From contig ML133475.1 of assembly GCA_003864495.1 (NCBI GenBank), forward strand, positions 445,435 through 509,434: a stretch of 64,000 bases of DNA, written 5' to 3'. Under the pieces are notes generated by a model. It had not been told where the DNA came from and did no database searches. It worked only from the letters and a program-made list of their open reading frames with translations. The translations under genes were made by a program, and so were the position numbers. Below, in pieces: positions 27,201 to 37,400 of the stretch. Each line of letters starts with the position of its first letter. Positions within the stretch are counted from its first letter, which is position 1. The stretch comes from Nemopilema nomurai (lineage: Eukaryota > Cnidaria > Scyphozoa > Rhizostomeae > Rhizostomatidae).

Positions 27201-30200
27201 GTTAAGAAAAAACGTGATTCGCATGATCACAGAAATCCCTCCATATTCACAATAAGGCTTCCCATACTTATAAAACACAGAACACATTTTTAGTGTTTGC
27301 TTAAATCAGCACTGCTGTGAGAGCTGTGAGAGGATTAACTTCTTCTCAACTCACTCATATCAAATACGACAGAGATAATTTTACAGCGATACTTCTAATT
27401 GAGCCTCTTTATAGAAAGCGCTCGATTTTTAATCCAGCTTAGAAATAATATTCCAGAATCAAGGCAATTTAATCGTTCAAAAACCAGAGACACTGAAGAA
27501 TGAAAAACCTCTTTTCTTCAGCAGCAATTTTCTTAATATCGCTGATCGCGACTGGAGAATAGATCGAGTCGGCTGACAGAGATTTAAATGACCTCTGTAG
27601 ATCTTTGTAGAAATGATGTAATCAGCACTAGAGTTAGTGCCAACGGACGACTTCAGCTTAATCAGTTAAGATTTTAAACACGAAAACACTTATACGGTGG
27701 AAAAAACATGCAGCAGTAAATATTCAGAAAATCTATTTTAAAGAACATCCTTACTATATATGATATATATTATGCAAAGTCCATGCATGCTTTAAAAAAA
27801 GTATGACGCATATTCAAATAAAGTTACAGTATTCATATTAACAATTGCGCTATAAAAGGTATCAAACCTTTGGTGCCAATGCTTCTGCAGTTCAATCATA
27901 ACAGGATGGGTTGTGAAAAGCAAGGTTCCGATCATATCTTTGCTTGCCTTGTAGGTCCTGTTCCATGGTACAGGTGCTCGAATGCATCTGAAAGAAAAAT
28001 TTAATAGCAGTGCAAACTGATTGTAAAGAAAAAACCGAATTAAAATGGGAAGTTCTAATGCTTTGGTGGAATAAATTGCCAAGTATAAAGAAGAAACAGT
28101 TGCTGCATTTTGAAGAACTAGAATTTTGCAAAATTTGAGCAAAAAACGAAGTTCCCACTTTCTTGAACTTCCTTAACCTTGTATTGTTTATAAATATTTC
28201 GTTGCAAAACTGGAAAAAGTCAATTAAAACTCTAATCTTCAAGGGAATCAAAAGAGCTCCATTCTTTATCCATGAAAAGAAGTTTTTACAGTACTCTACT
28301 GTGCAACATCTCTTACTCTTATATTCAGGACTCTATTACTAATACTCAGACATAATAAATATTATGTTGAATCATAAAATTCTGTTTATATTAACTGGTT
28401 GAAATACAAATTTAGAATTTTAACAGTTTCAGGTGTAAAAGGATTGAAGTCTTTCATGGAATTGCCAATATACCTTGTGCTAAATGATTTAGGGATGGCT
28501 GCAATATGAAGTCTTCCTCTCTCTTTTTCATCCTTTAGTATGTAATCCACTGCAAGTGAATTGTTTCAGAGTAAGCCAAAGTCATACAGTACCTGATAGC
28601 ATTATGGATCCAAATCTTCTAGGATCCAAATAAATGGCAATGCAAGAAATTCACAAACTTTTACTCATAAACAGTTTTCAAAATAACAGCCAACGACCTG
28701 TGGACAATAAAGGCTTCAGGTGTGCTACATTAACAAAATAAATGCCCACCTCTATACATCAAGTACTTACCAATAGACTTCTTAAGGCTGAATATGTAGT
28801 CATTTTTCACTTCAAAGATCAGCTGATTAACCATCTTTAGTACCAAGGGTTCATCTTTAATGTTAACCGCAACACGCTCATCCACAATCCTCTGCAGAAC
28901 ACTGTCATCTTGCTCTAAGATTGATTCTGTGGGGATGCCATTGAGTATGTAATGGCAGTACCTCTGATAAGAAGAGTCACAAAGTGATTACTGACAATGA
29001 AGAAAAAAGGCAAAGAGCTTCAAGAAATCTTCTTATCCTGACAAGGTATTGGGGGGGGGGGCACATAGAAACGACTTGAACAAAAAATTACTGTCGACTA
29101 CTATGTTTACAATATTGTTTGATTTGATAATGGCTTAAGTTTGCTAGAATATGAATAAGATAGTTAATGTTATGTACTTGAGCCATCAAGCAGAGCTTTC
29201 CCTAGCTATGATACCTTTGGAGTAAAGACAAAGATGCATTGTATCTCCAAATCAGACTGATCACTTAATATTTCACTTCACTAGCCATTCAGAGAAGATA
29301 ATATCCTAAGTAATGAATTAAGCATTAATGCAGACCTGTAGGTCTCTTTCCGATGGCAAAACTTCATTGTTATTTTCTTCAACAGTTTGCAGACTAATGA
29401 CATCCATTTGCTGCCGTGGTGTCAGTGGGCGACTAACCGGCCAACTGCAAGATACATTAGATTATTTGTAAAACACAATTTTGATGTTATAGGAACATTA
29501 CTTGTGTATATGAACAATGAACACCTTAAGTTTACTGAACCCATTTCAGTTTTATCCAGTCAACAAACCCTTCATTGGGTGGGAGTTTCTCTCTTCAGGC
29601 ATATATAATGTGATGCAGAATGCATTTGCTTAGAGAACTTCAGACTGAGAGCATCAAAATTCCATTCACTAATGGGTGGCACTAAAAAGTAGCCAATGTC
29701 TCAAAACTAGAAGAAAACAACTAGAATGAAAGCAGAAAGTGTTAATACCCATATTACCATTTAGCTGATCCTTCTGACTTGCTTCTAAGGTGACTTCTTG
29801 GAGTTTTTCTCCTTGACAGATCATCTTGGGCTAAAGAAAGGTCAAAAAATATTTTGTCAAAAAGGTGTTGATGATTTCAGAATTGTCAAAGACAAGTTTC
29901 TTAAAAAATTGTCTGTTACCATACTTCATCCTAATCAAGGCATGAATATATTAAAAAGTTGGTTTCTTTTTAATATTGGGTGATGAAAAACTGCAATCAC
30001 AAACATTACATCATATGTATATATAGCACAAAAACTTTTTAAAGAATTGTTAATCTCAATTACTACAAAAGGAAGCAACTGGCTGAGACAATGCCAAAAA
30101 GTCAAAAAAAATTTCAATGCTATAATGCTTCTGTGATCTAGTATGAAAGGCTTTGTATATCAACAATAAAGCAACAAAAAACAGCACTGTAGAAAAAACA

Positions 30201-31251
30201 GCTTAAATCAAAAGGTCTAAAAGGAAATACTGAAAAACGTATTAGATATATACAGAGTATTTCAATAAATTCTATAAACAAAATAAATACATTTCTGCCT
30301 AGTTGGTGGCCTAACTTTTACTAGGCCTCTGATCTTCAGGTCACTTGCAGTTGGCGTGTAGTTGTTTGCAATAGATTCACAAGGAGTTCTGTGATGCGCT
30401 GTTTCCTTGAAGGGAACTGCACGGGTCCAGGAAGAATTTCTCATTATTGGTGGGTGCTCACTGTGCTTCAAAACAATCTATAAAGCAAACAAACAAATCA
30501 GAGCAAGTATAATGCTCTAGGAACTCAGAAACTAAGGCTGTTTTATTGAGTGACTGACAGTTTGGAGCATGGCCAATATTCAATTGAGAACATAAAATAT
30601 CATTCTCGGCTAGCTGGTCGCACATGATTTCTTGCTTCCTGATCCTGTGTAATTACCCGAGGACTACAAATTATGATTAAACCAGCACTAAATACTTGCA
30701 TGATACCACAAACTATTCGCATACACATTAATCATACATATCATACACATGCTAGGATCACTGACAGAGAATTGACTAGCAGTTACTTACTAATTAGCAG
30801 CAATTTTGATTTTAAAGTATTCACCTTATAAAGATCTGAAGGCTCTTCACTGTGTGGCGATGGAAGGGGAGGCAATCCAGGAAGCCCTTTTGTTTTCGAA
30901 CAGTTGTAGATTGGATCTGCATTTTGCTGAAATTATAATGGCTCAATGCATTTGGATTGTCTGGAGCTGACTTAAAAATTAATGGTTAAATGATAAAGAA
31001 GTAAAAGGGAAGATGATGAGAAATTTTTTAATTGTGATCTTGCATTTTTACGAATAGAAGGAAGTTCATTAAAAAGAAATCGTTTGAAAATTGTTGAACG
31101 AAAATTTTCCCAGATCTGGAATTAGATATAGATCCGTAAGGAAAAACAGCAAAACCATAAAACTTAAAAACTTCTGCGATGAATTAACCGTAAATACAGA
31201 GTTTAAAAGAAATACCTTGATCCTTTCGATGTGGTAGTTTTGCTGCTGCAT
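955..31251 (-). CDS. DNAH3: Axonemal dynein heavy chain, inner-arm DNAH3/7/12 class, DNAH3-like (57 exons; 3' part outside window)
   Basis: This is an ATP-driven microtubule motor of the axonemal inner arm. I joined 57 exons by eye with GT-AG sites (one GC-AG); every internal junction keeps phase, giving about 7,650 nt or 2,549 codons. The start is the ATG at 31251, in a short first exon ([12 protein letters not shown]). Residues 1-~1300 are tail and linker. P-loops: AAA1 GPAGTGKT (~1348-1355) with Walker B CFDEFNR (~1398-1404); AAA2 GGHLGGKT (~1629-1636); AAA3 GNTGTGKS (~1991-1998); AAA4 GIGGSGRQS (~2351-2359). The model stops after the AAA4 block ending MCKSFHET, where DNAH3-type proteins enter the stalk. 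The stalk, AAA5, AAA6 and C-terminus must lie left of base 955. DNAH3 is preferred over DNAH7/12 because of the AAA2 GGKT loop and the LGWQPL...WLIQPCLDF block, from remembered family sequences. Class assignment is near certain; orthology is about 70%. Confidence 0.93.
3559..6658 (-). other. Dynein exon map, exons 44-52 (AAA3)
   Basis: Exons: 6533-6658, 5848-6005 (P-loop GNTGTGKS), 5542-5622 ([20 protein letters not shown]), 5013-5133 (Walker B FVDDLNMP), 4828-4890, 4508-4693 ([20 protein letters not shown]), 4100-4326 ([34 protein letters not shown]), 3798-3911, 3559-3654. The AAA3 P-loop and Walker B are intact, so this regulatory ATP site is probably able to bind nucleotide. Confidence 0.94.
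7939..8281. mobile_element. MITE-like element, 343 bp, TA flanked
   Basis: The ends GGTGCCTAATTG and CAATTAGGCACC are perfect inverted copies flanked by TA (7937-7938 and 8282-8283), as in Tc1/mariner-type insertions. The inside is G-rich and contains a run of 16 G (8210-8225). The element lies in the intron between dynein exons 41 and 42 and encodes nothing recognisable. The short terminal repeat limits family assignment. Confidence 0.6.
9525..9650. repeat. 16-bp minisatellite, about 8 copies, abutting a splice donor
   Basis: The unit GACAGTGACAATCTTT is repeated nearly perfectly about eight times; one copy has a single change (CACTCTTT). The array lies in the intron between dynein exons 39 and 40. 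On the gene strand it starts at intron base 4, directly behind the donor at 9653. Confidence 0.95.
11308..13317 (-). other. Dynein exon map, exons 32-36 (AAA1 motor site)
   Basis: Exons: 13209-13317 (P-loop [10 protein letters not shown]), 12985-13104 ([20 protein letters not shown] and Walker [10 protein letters not shown]), 12325-12495 ([24 protein letters not shown]), 11936-12027 ([19 protein letters not shown]), 11308-11509 ([20 protein letters not shown]). All diagnostic residues of a hydrolysing AAA1 site are present: P-loop Lys and Thr, Walker B Asp-Glu, and the sensor I Asn in TMNPGYAGR. This is the main force-producing ATPase site in dyneins, so the product should be an active motor. 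Confidence 0.95.
13583..13652. repeat. GA-rich simple repeat
   Basis: A purine tract of GAGAGAGG-type units lies just downstream (gene sense) of the dynein exon 31 donor, in the intron between exons 31 and 32. Confidence 0.85.
15738..15955. repeat. Degenerate tandem repeat, about 43-bp unit, 5 copies
   Basis: Each unit opens with a form of TGATCAAAA and carries TCTAGAATCT or AAGCTTGAATC blocks. Spacing varies from 41 to 46 bp. The array is intronic, between dynein exons 26 and 27. Confidence 0.7.
16892..17026. repeat. 45-bp tandem repeat, 3 copies
   Basis: Three consecutive 45-bp units start with ATCAAGTGAG and end with ATCGTTTATACATA, with a few substitutions. The array is intronic, between dynein exons 24 and 25. 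Peptides read across it repeat only because the unit is a multiple of three. Confidence 0.9.
18594..18822. repeat. Degenerate 29-bp tandem repeat, about 8 copies
   Basis: The units follow TATTGATTAGTGATT plus a TGATTCAGG-type tail and diverge moderately from copy to copy. The array is intronic, between dynein exons 21 and 22. Confidence 0.75.
23265..23365. repeat. Local duplication around AGGCACAATTGCAAAAAGAAA
   Basis: A block of about 20 bp occurs twice roughly 65 bp apart in the intron between dynein exons 12 and 13. Following bases are only partly alike, so this is an old or partial tandem duplication. Confidence 0.6.
26407..26590. repeat. Fold-back dispersed repeat, copy 1
   Basis: Two inverted arms (about 26484-26518 and 26540-26582, sharing GTCAGCTTTCGGT and ACTGGCT) would form a stem of about 30-35 bp. 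The block starting AAAGTACTT at 26407 and the tail GCCAGTTGCAGAT recur in the same order at 51850-51921, which marks an interspersed family. It lies in the 1.6-kb intron between dynein exons 8 and 9. Confidence 0.6.
29051..29061. repeat. Poly-G run
   Basis: Eleven consecutive G in the intron between dynein exons 5 and 6. No element ends were recognised around it. Confidence 0.9.
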
Positions 31252-31516
31252 CTTGCAAGCAGACCGAAGAACACGATTGAATTATCGTCAATAATTCTTT
31301 CTTTTCTTTATTCTTTATCACCGCATAGCGTTTAGCAGTTTACTTAGGCCATACTTTGTTTCAAACGAAAGCATCCACTCTAGATTCGAGCGACGTGGAA
31401 AATAAATTTGAGGTCGGATTCAACTTGATTAAGGCTTCAGAAACCTTGCAATTGGTTATACCTCCGAGTAATCCTCGTTCTCTTCTGGAATAATAATCTC
31501 TTGACCTGGACTTAAC

Positions 31517-31529
31517 GTTGCCCAGCAAC
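31517..31529. promoter_or_regulatory. RFX X-box-like motif upstream of the dynein gene
   Basis: GTTGCCCAGCAAC has both half-sites of the X-box form GTNRCC-(0-3)-RGYAAC, with a 1-bp spacer. It lies about 265 bp upstream of the dynein ATG. RFX proteins bind such palindromes in promoters of ciliary genes. Binding here is inferred. Confidence 0.6.
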
Positions 31530-32015
31530 AACCTGGATCGATGCTCAATTATGACCTCGTATTCGAAACACGTTGGTAAACTTGGGCTTCGGAGGCAGTT
31601 CTGAGTGTATAGTGGAATGGTTCAGATGTTGGGAGCATTCTTTTGAGTGGGACATTGAGCTTACTGGGCTATAGTCAAATACACTTTCAAGGTATGGTTT
31701 GGTGAGCCAGTTTACAAGGCTCTCACTCAACTCGAACTCAAACAGAAACTCATCAGGTTAATCAATCTAATGTACGATAAATAGAGCATGTAAAAATGTC
31801 TCTGTCTAGCAGGTTCTGTTTTGATATTGGCACTTTTATAAGTTTCTTTCATACGCAACAAGATTTCTGAAGAAGATAGAATAGAGAATACGGGAAAACA
31901 ACCGACCCGAATGAGGCTTCAACTCACGACTCAGACTTCCTACATCAGTGCTAAGTTTAATTAGTTCTCTTTCCTTTTGATGCTCGAATTAGCGCTTGAT
32001 ACACAGTCAAGTGAG

Positions 32016-33221
32016 CAGTGGCGGGTCTAAGGGAGGGGGGGGGGGGGGGGTGGTGCAAACGGCATGATTTCACGTGGAAAAAATTTGAATAAATACTTCA
32101 ACTTGTATATCAAACTAAAAAGGCAATATCTCCCGCATGTTCCATTTCATGCTAGGTGACATTACAAACATATAAGTGCTTTGATTGAATGATTTTGCGG
32201 AAATCAGAGATATCACCTAATATCTAATCGATCTGGAAAAAAATTTGAAAAAGAAGCAAATCAGAGCAAAAATTCTAGCTATGTCCAGCCGGAAAATTAT
32301 ATATTTCATCAGACAATCAGAGTGACTCAATTTTGCCGAGATAATTTTGCCTTCAAATTTACCTAAAACCTTTATTGGGGATTTTGCTCTTGAAGCTAAA
32401 TGCAAGCGTTCAAACCATTAATGAGGAGTACGTGGGACTTCTGCCAATCGTTTTTCAAATTGCTACAAAAAAGGAAAAACTAGCAATGAAATTGCATTAT
32501 TTTTTAGAAAACCTTGAAACGGGACGGATTTTTTGACAATTTGCGCCCTTGCCCTTTTGATTTTGATTTCATTTGGAAGACTTCAGCCAAAACCCACACC
32601 ATGCCAGCTTTTTGGAGCCAAACATTATTCCAGGGAAAGCAAAATAATGTCAGTAAACATTTGCAGTCTATTTGAAGGGAAGTAAAAAAAGTGATTCATC
32701 ATTGACCAAATCAGATGAATTTGGATCAAACAGTATTAGATCCCTTTGAACACAATTCTGGATTAATTTGCATGCAGCTTTTGAATCGGACGAAAACCTT
32801 AAAACTTCGCAAGAATGATAAAGAATTGGAATGGGGCGATCTGTAAAAGTTATGCATGTGGCTAAAGATGCTATTATCGACTATCGACTTAGACTAATTT
32901 ACATTCAGGTTCAAAATTGCTAAAACAGAATAACAATTTAAGAATGATGGCAGGCTCAACCTTCATCATGACAAAAATGTTTCTTTAATCTATGTTTTCG
33001 TCCAATGCAAAACAATTGCCACGGGATTGAAATAATGCCCTTGTGACTGCTGACTACCAACAAATGGTACACCTGACTTGCATTGTGACATCCTGTCAAT
33101 ATGATTATTTTGTGATTTCGTTTGAATAATTGTCGCAGTAATGAATTTTCCTAATTTTCTAGTCCTCTGAGACAGAGACAGAGACAGAGACAGAGACAGA
33201 GACAGAGACAGAGACAGAGAC

Positions 33222-33305
<84 letters not shown>

Positions 33306-33449
33306 AAGCTTCCTGTCAAGTCTTCTGGTAGAAAATTGACTATGCCAACGTTCTTTAAGTTTTGAAGGACGTGTCTACGAAGATTTTTCCAGCCCCCCTT
33401 TCCTTCTTAAATGCCCCTCCCCCAAACTCAAACGCTGGATCCGCCCCTG
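32016..33449. mobile_element. Non-autonomous hAT element, 1,434 bp, 8-bp target duplication
   Basis: The left end CAGTGGCGGGTCTAAGG matches the inverted right end CAGGGGCGGATCCAG, a familiar hAT terminal form. Perfect 8-bp duplications CAAGTGAG flank it at 32008-32015 and 33450-33457. No transposase-like frame is present; the longest frame is a read through a GA repeat. Inside are a 16-bp G run (32035-32050) and the GAGACA/GA array at 33172-33302. It is inserted between the two divergent promoters. Confidence 0.88.
33172..33302. repeat. (GAGACA)n / (GA)n microsatellite
   Basis: About 130 bp of GAGACA units that turn into pure GA, located inside the hAT element. The long Ser-Leu peptide on the other strand is an artefact of this repeat. 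Confidence 0.97.
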
Positions 33450-34136
33450 CAAGTGAGCGTCTTTGCATTTAATGGAAAGGTTGGGCCTGGGAAACCTGCA
33501 ATTTTTAGAATCTTTGCTGGTGGATTCAGTATCCGAATAATCTTACCATGTAATGCTGAAGACAGCGTTTAAGCTTTGAATCATTCGTGTTTGACTTTGA
33601 GCTCCCGCATGGCGCAAAGAACACGAATAGCTGTCCAGTTTTTATGCCAATACCAAATTCTTGAAAATCAAATTGTCTCTCTGACTCGTATTACACAGCA
33701 CGGTAACAATTAGCAATCGGGCCCTTTTAATAGAACACACCCTTTCGGAATCTTTCCAAGCCCCCGAAAATCTTTCCGACGGTGATTACACAATCTGAAA
33801 AGCTGAAATGCTTTTAAATCAGTTGTGGTTTTAACACATGTAATTTTGCACAGAGGTATCGTTTAGCGTCATTTTGTGTGTCATGGTTTCATAGGAAGGC
33901 AACCTTTCTTGATAAACGAATTGAAGAGGCACCGCTCAAATATGTTTTTAAATGGAAGGTGTGATATATTTTAAATGGAGAGGCGATCAAATGCTAATGA
34001 GTGTTGAGGGTGACCTGCAAACCGGATCTCTTAGGAACAAGGCTATTATCCATTGCTAATAACAATTGAAGCTTCAAATTCGAATAACAAACAATCCTAA
34101 ATCGTTTAATTGTTGGCCCCCTTGAGACAATAACCT

Positions 34137-34150
34137 GTCACCATGACAAC
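34137..34150. promoter_or_regulatory. RFX X-box-like motif upstream of FBXW10
   Basis: GTCACCATGACAAC fits the RYYNYY-AT-RRNRAC X-box consensus at every position. It lies 286 bp upstream of the FBXW10 ATG. Together with the motif near the dynein start it suggests ciliary (RFX) control of both genes; this is inference from motif match and distance. Confidence 0.6.
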
Positions 34151-34435
34151 AAAGCCAGTAATCTTTTATCTTTTGGTCAACCACAACAACAGTTTTCCAG
34201 TAATCAAAATGGTTGCCCACAGAGAAGATTAACAAATGGCTTCAGTTTTCACTCGTAGCGAGTGAAAAGGGACCGGACACCAAACTAACTTTTGTTTTTA
34301 AGAAAGCCTGACCTTGTATAAGAGAATTTGCAGCATGATTTGTGTTGGAATGAGTCTCCAGGAGATTAATCATATTTGGATTCAGTGCCTGCCACTAAGA
34401 CTAGCTTATTAGAAAGGAGTTCACTCTAAATCCAA

Positions 34436-37400
34436 ATGGATGTAAGGAAAGCTGACACAATAAGATGCAGCTCTGGCATAGGGAATGACTGTGGATATTG
34501 CGAGAGCTGTACTCTGCGACGAAGATTAACTTCTTCTCAACAGTGGATGACCCGCATATCAGAAAGCAGGAAGCAAAAGTTCATTCGTACGTTGCTGCAA
34601 CAACACAGCACAATAGAACTGACAAGTTCCCTTCTTGGACTGCTGCAGCCGTTGCAGTATAAAGATTTTACGTATGCAAAATCAAAAGTTAATTCAACTT
34701 TTGATTATGAATTGTCGAGTGTGGCAAACTCTTTCGACCGATCGATTGATTCTAATTCAATTACTGATTACATGCTGGCGGATGAGCAGTGGTTTCTGTC
34801 GGCATCGCACTGGGCAAAATTCAATTACCTGATGAGCATCTTTCGATTCTGCAACTCATATACATTAGAAAACCTCAAATCGTTCCTTGCCAAGCTTTAT
34901 GAGAAGGGCAGGAAGAAGATTTTGAGCACAAGCCATGGCTCTGTTGGGGATTCCCTCGGGCAGACATTTGGAAATACTTCAATCATCGAAAAGGGTATAT
35001 TTTGCTTTCATTGGTGTATACTACAAGACTTCATATTCCCATTCACTTTATATTCGCATTGTGGCAGTTTCATTTCATCAAAAAAAAAATGTGCAACAAA
35101 GCTGGACTTAGGTTAAAGAGTAGCAGTATGTGTTTGACACCCCAGTCCTGCGGTCCATGATAACTCAGGTTTATTCCATGTTAGTTGCTTAAAAGAGATA
35201 TCTCTTTGACGATAGGTTTAACATAGCTATCATCAGAATCATAATGTCATTCTCCATTGATTTGTCACTGTTAAAAACTGCCTAGAATTGCTTTTATGGA
35301 GAAAACAAACCTTTAAGTTTACTCTGAGCTGTTAATGCTACTCTCTTAAAACAAAATTTAGTATTTTAGATGAGGTTGTTTATCAACCTATTTTCATGCT
35401 ATTCTTTGACATTGTTGTACGTAGCTTCATCTTTTAACCACTCATTTAAGTTTCTCTTCATTGTAGAAGACTCCTTGACAGAATTGGTTCCAAAAAAGAC
35501 GAAATCTACCATATCATTTAGTTCTTCAAGTCAAAGACCCTCATATTCAGCTGTGAGACATTCCTCAAGTTTTAGACAAGATGATATTGTAAATGATGAA
35601 GAGAGCAATTTTCTTGATTTTGACGACTTTCATGCTCTGCGAAGCACTCCAGTCTCCATAAAGGCATCTGTTTTCTACAAAAACTCACAACATTCAAGCC
35701 ATCTAAGCGCAAGGTGCCATCCATTCACTAGTGAACGGGCTTTTTCAAGAAATGAAAGTATTCTGACTGACAGTGAGCACTATCTATCCTGTGAGATTGA
35801 TGATCTGGGTGATTCTGTTGGTATGTTTGAAACTAGAAGCACTTACAATGCATTGCCAAAACAGAGGGATTTCATAAGAAGGCTCCCAGTCCATATATCA
35901 AAGTACATTCTAGGCTTTCTTGACCCACCAAGCCTTATGAATTGTATTTGTGTTAACAAGCACTGGAGAGTCCTAGCAGAAGAAGTTAAAAGTGAAATGC
36001 TTGCACAGCAGATTACTAGAGAAGATATTATGCTTATCCAGGTGAGTATTTTTCTTTTTATAATGGATTAGCAGCTGCTAATAATTTACATACATATTTA
36101 TTATAACTATACGTAAAAACATTCAATGCTTCCCTTCCTGATGCAAGTCAATTCAGTCTCACAATGTGGCTCAGTGGTAGCAAAGTGAGCTCTGCATTGC
36201 AATGATGCAGGGTTCAAAGCCTGGTGAGTGGCAGAAAAGGCATCCAACCCTTTAAGTGCCAAGAAAGTCATCCAAAATGTTTTCAACACAAGAACTGTCC
36301 AACCTTAATAATATTTAGGATTAATCAAAAAAGTAGAAATGGAAGAAATGTTACGCATCTTAGTTGATAGCTCATGGACCACAGCTTTGTGCCACTGCTG
36401 GCTCAAATGCTGTTGGTGTGGAATTATTCTATTTTTCTGTGATAGTGCAGTCTTGTTCTGTTTGATGGCATAGAAACTGCTCGAGAGTATTTTATAGCTT
36501 TTGCTTCTTGCTTTTGTAAAAAATGCATTGGAATTTGGCCCTATTGTAGAAATTCTGAACCAACTTTCATTGAATATCTTGAAGTTGGCACAACTGTAAT
36601 TTTATAATGTTGGTGTTTTCATTGCAAGGGCTAGACTACTAATCCAATTAAGGATTTTAAATTCAAAAAGACCTCTATTAATCATTAATAGTTGATAGTT
36701 GATTGGCTATTAAGCTCCAAGACTCACCAGCTGTGAATAAAGCTTAATTTATATGGGATTTCAGTGCTAATAGAAGGGTTTTTCATCACATTGTCAAGAT
36801 AGAAAGCTTTCTTGATCAACTTGTTCTAAAATGTCGGCTAGGTCATTGACAATACCACTTTGTTTGTTTGTTATCCAGCATTTTCTTTTGCCAACAGGGA
36901 AGTACAGAGAACATCCCCAATCCAGTATACGCGCGGGTCATTCCACTGCACGTGCCAAAGATAACTGAGGATGGAGACTTCATACCCAACGACCAGGCAA
37001 GACACGTTGACGTCACGTGTGACGAAGAGAATTTTGAAGGCGAGAATCTGCAAGATTGTTACGATGGTATTGAGACTTCTACAGTTGATGTTGAAGCGAG
37101 GCATGTCTACTGTGGGGCGTACAACGTTCTTGTACTGAATAGCATGTGAGTTGTGCCAATTGTAATAATGCGTGCCACAGCTATAAGTAAAGGTTCGTTA
37201 GATTTTAGTTGGCTTTGGGTTTCCCAAAAACTGTTATTCTAAGATGCTATTACAGGTATACAGAGATCTCACTAGAAAAGGGAGATGCTTTCTGTAATAA
37301 ACAATCAAAGCCAGGGTTTCTCTAGATTGTTCGGGAAAGAATCTGCTCTTTAATATCGTTTCGTTATTTCCAGCTTTACCTTTCTGCTCTAAAGCTTTTT

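Larger units (their letters stand above)
13664..31251 (-). other. Dynein exon map, exons 1-31 (tail and linker)
   Basis: Exons in gene order: 31216-31251, 30825-30926, 30291-30477, 29758-29830, 29336-29444, 28771-28963, 28474-28549, 27868-27987, 26121-26246, 25028-25223, 24125-24178, 23612-23737, 22715-22851, 22269-22374, 21905-22083, 21511-21695, 20824-20947, 20237-20303, 19651-19737, 19219-19363, 18854-19065, 18357-18448, 18129-18243, 17113-17283, 16495-16620, 16105-16241, 15412-15613, 14914-15045, 14522-14596, 14244-14349, 13664-13862. Exon lengths fit the phases on both sides of every intron. Exons 1-10 are weakly conserved and rest mainly on phase and splice sites. From exon 19 on, the text is clearly linker-like, for example [43 protein letters not shown] and [18 protein letters not shown]. 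Confidence 0.85.
31252..34435. other. Divergent intergenic region between the dynein and FBXW10 genes
   Basis: This 3.2-kb head-to-head spacer holds the 5' ends of both genes, two X-box-like motifs (31517 and 34137) and the hAT element at 32016-33449. Apart from these I found no convincing exon. Without the transposon the genes would be about 1.75 kb apart. Confidence 0.8.

Noticed and set aside
32990..33319. 109-codon Ser-Leu-rich frame
   Set aside because: Produced by the GA/GAGACA microsatellite inside the hAT element.
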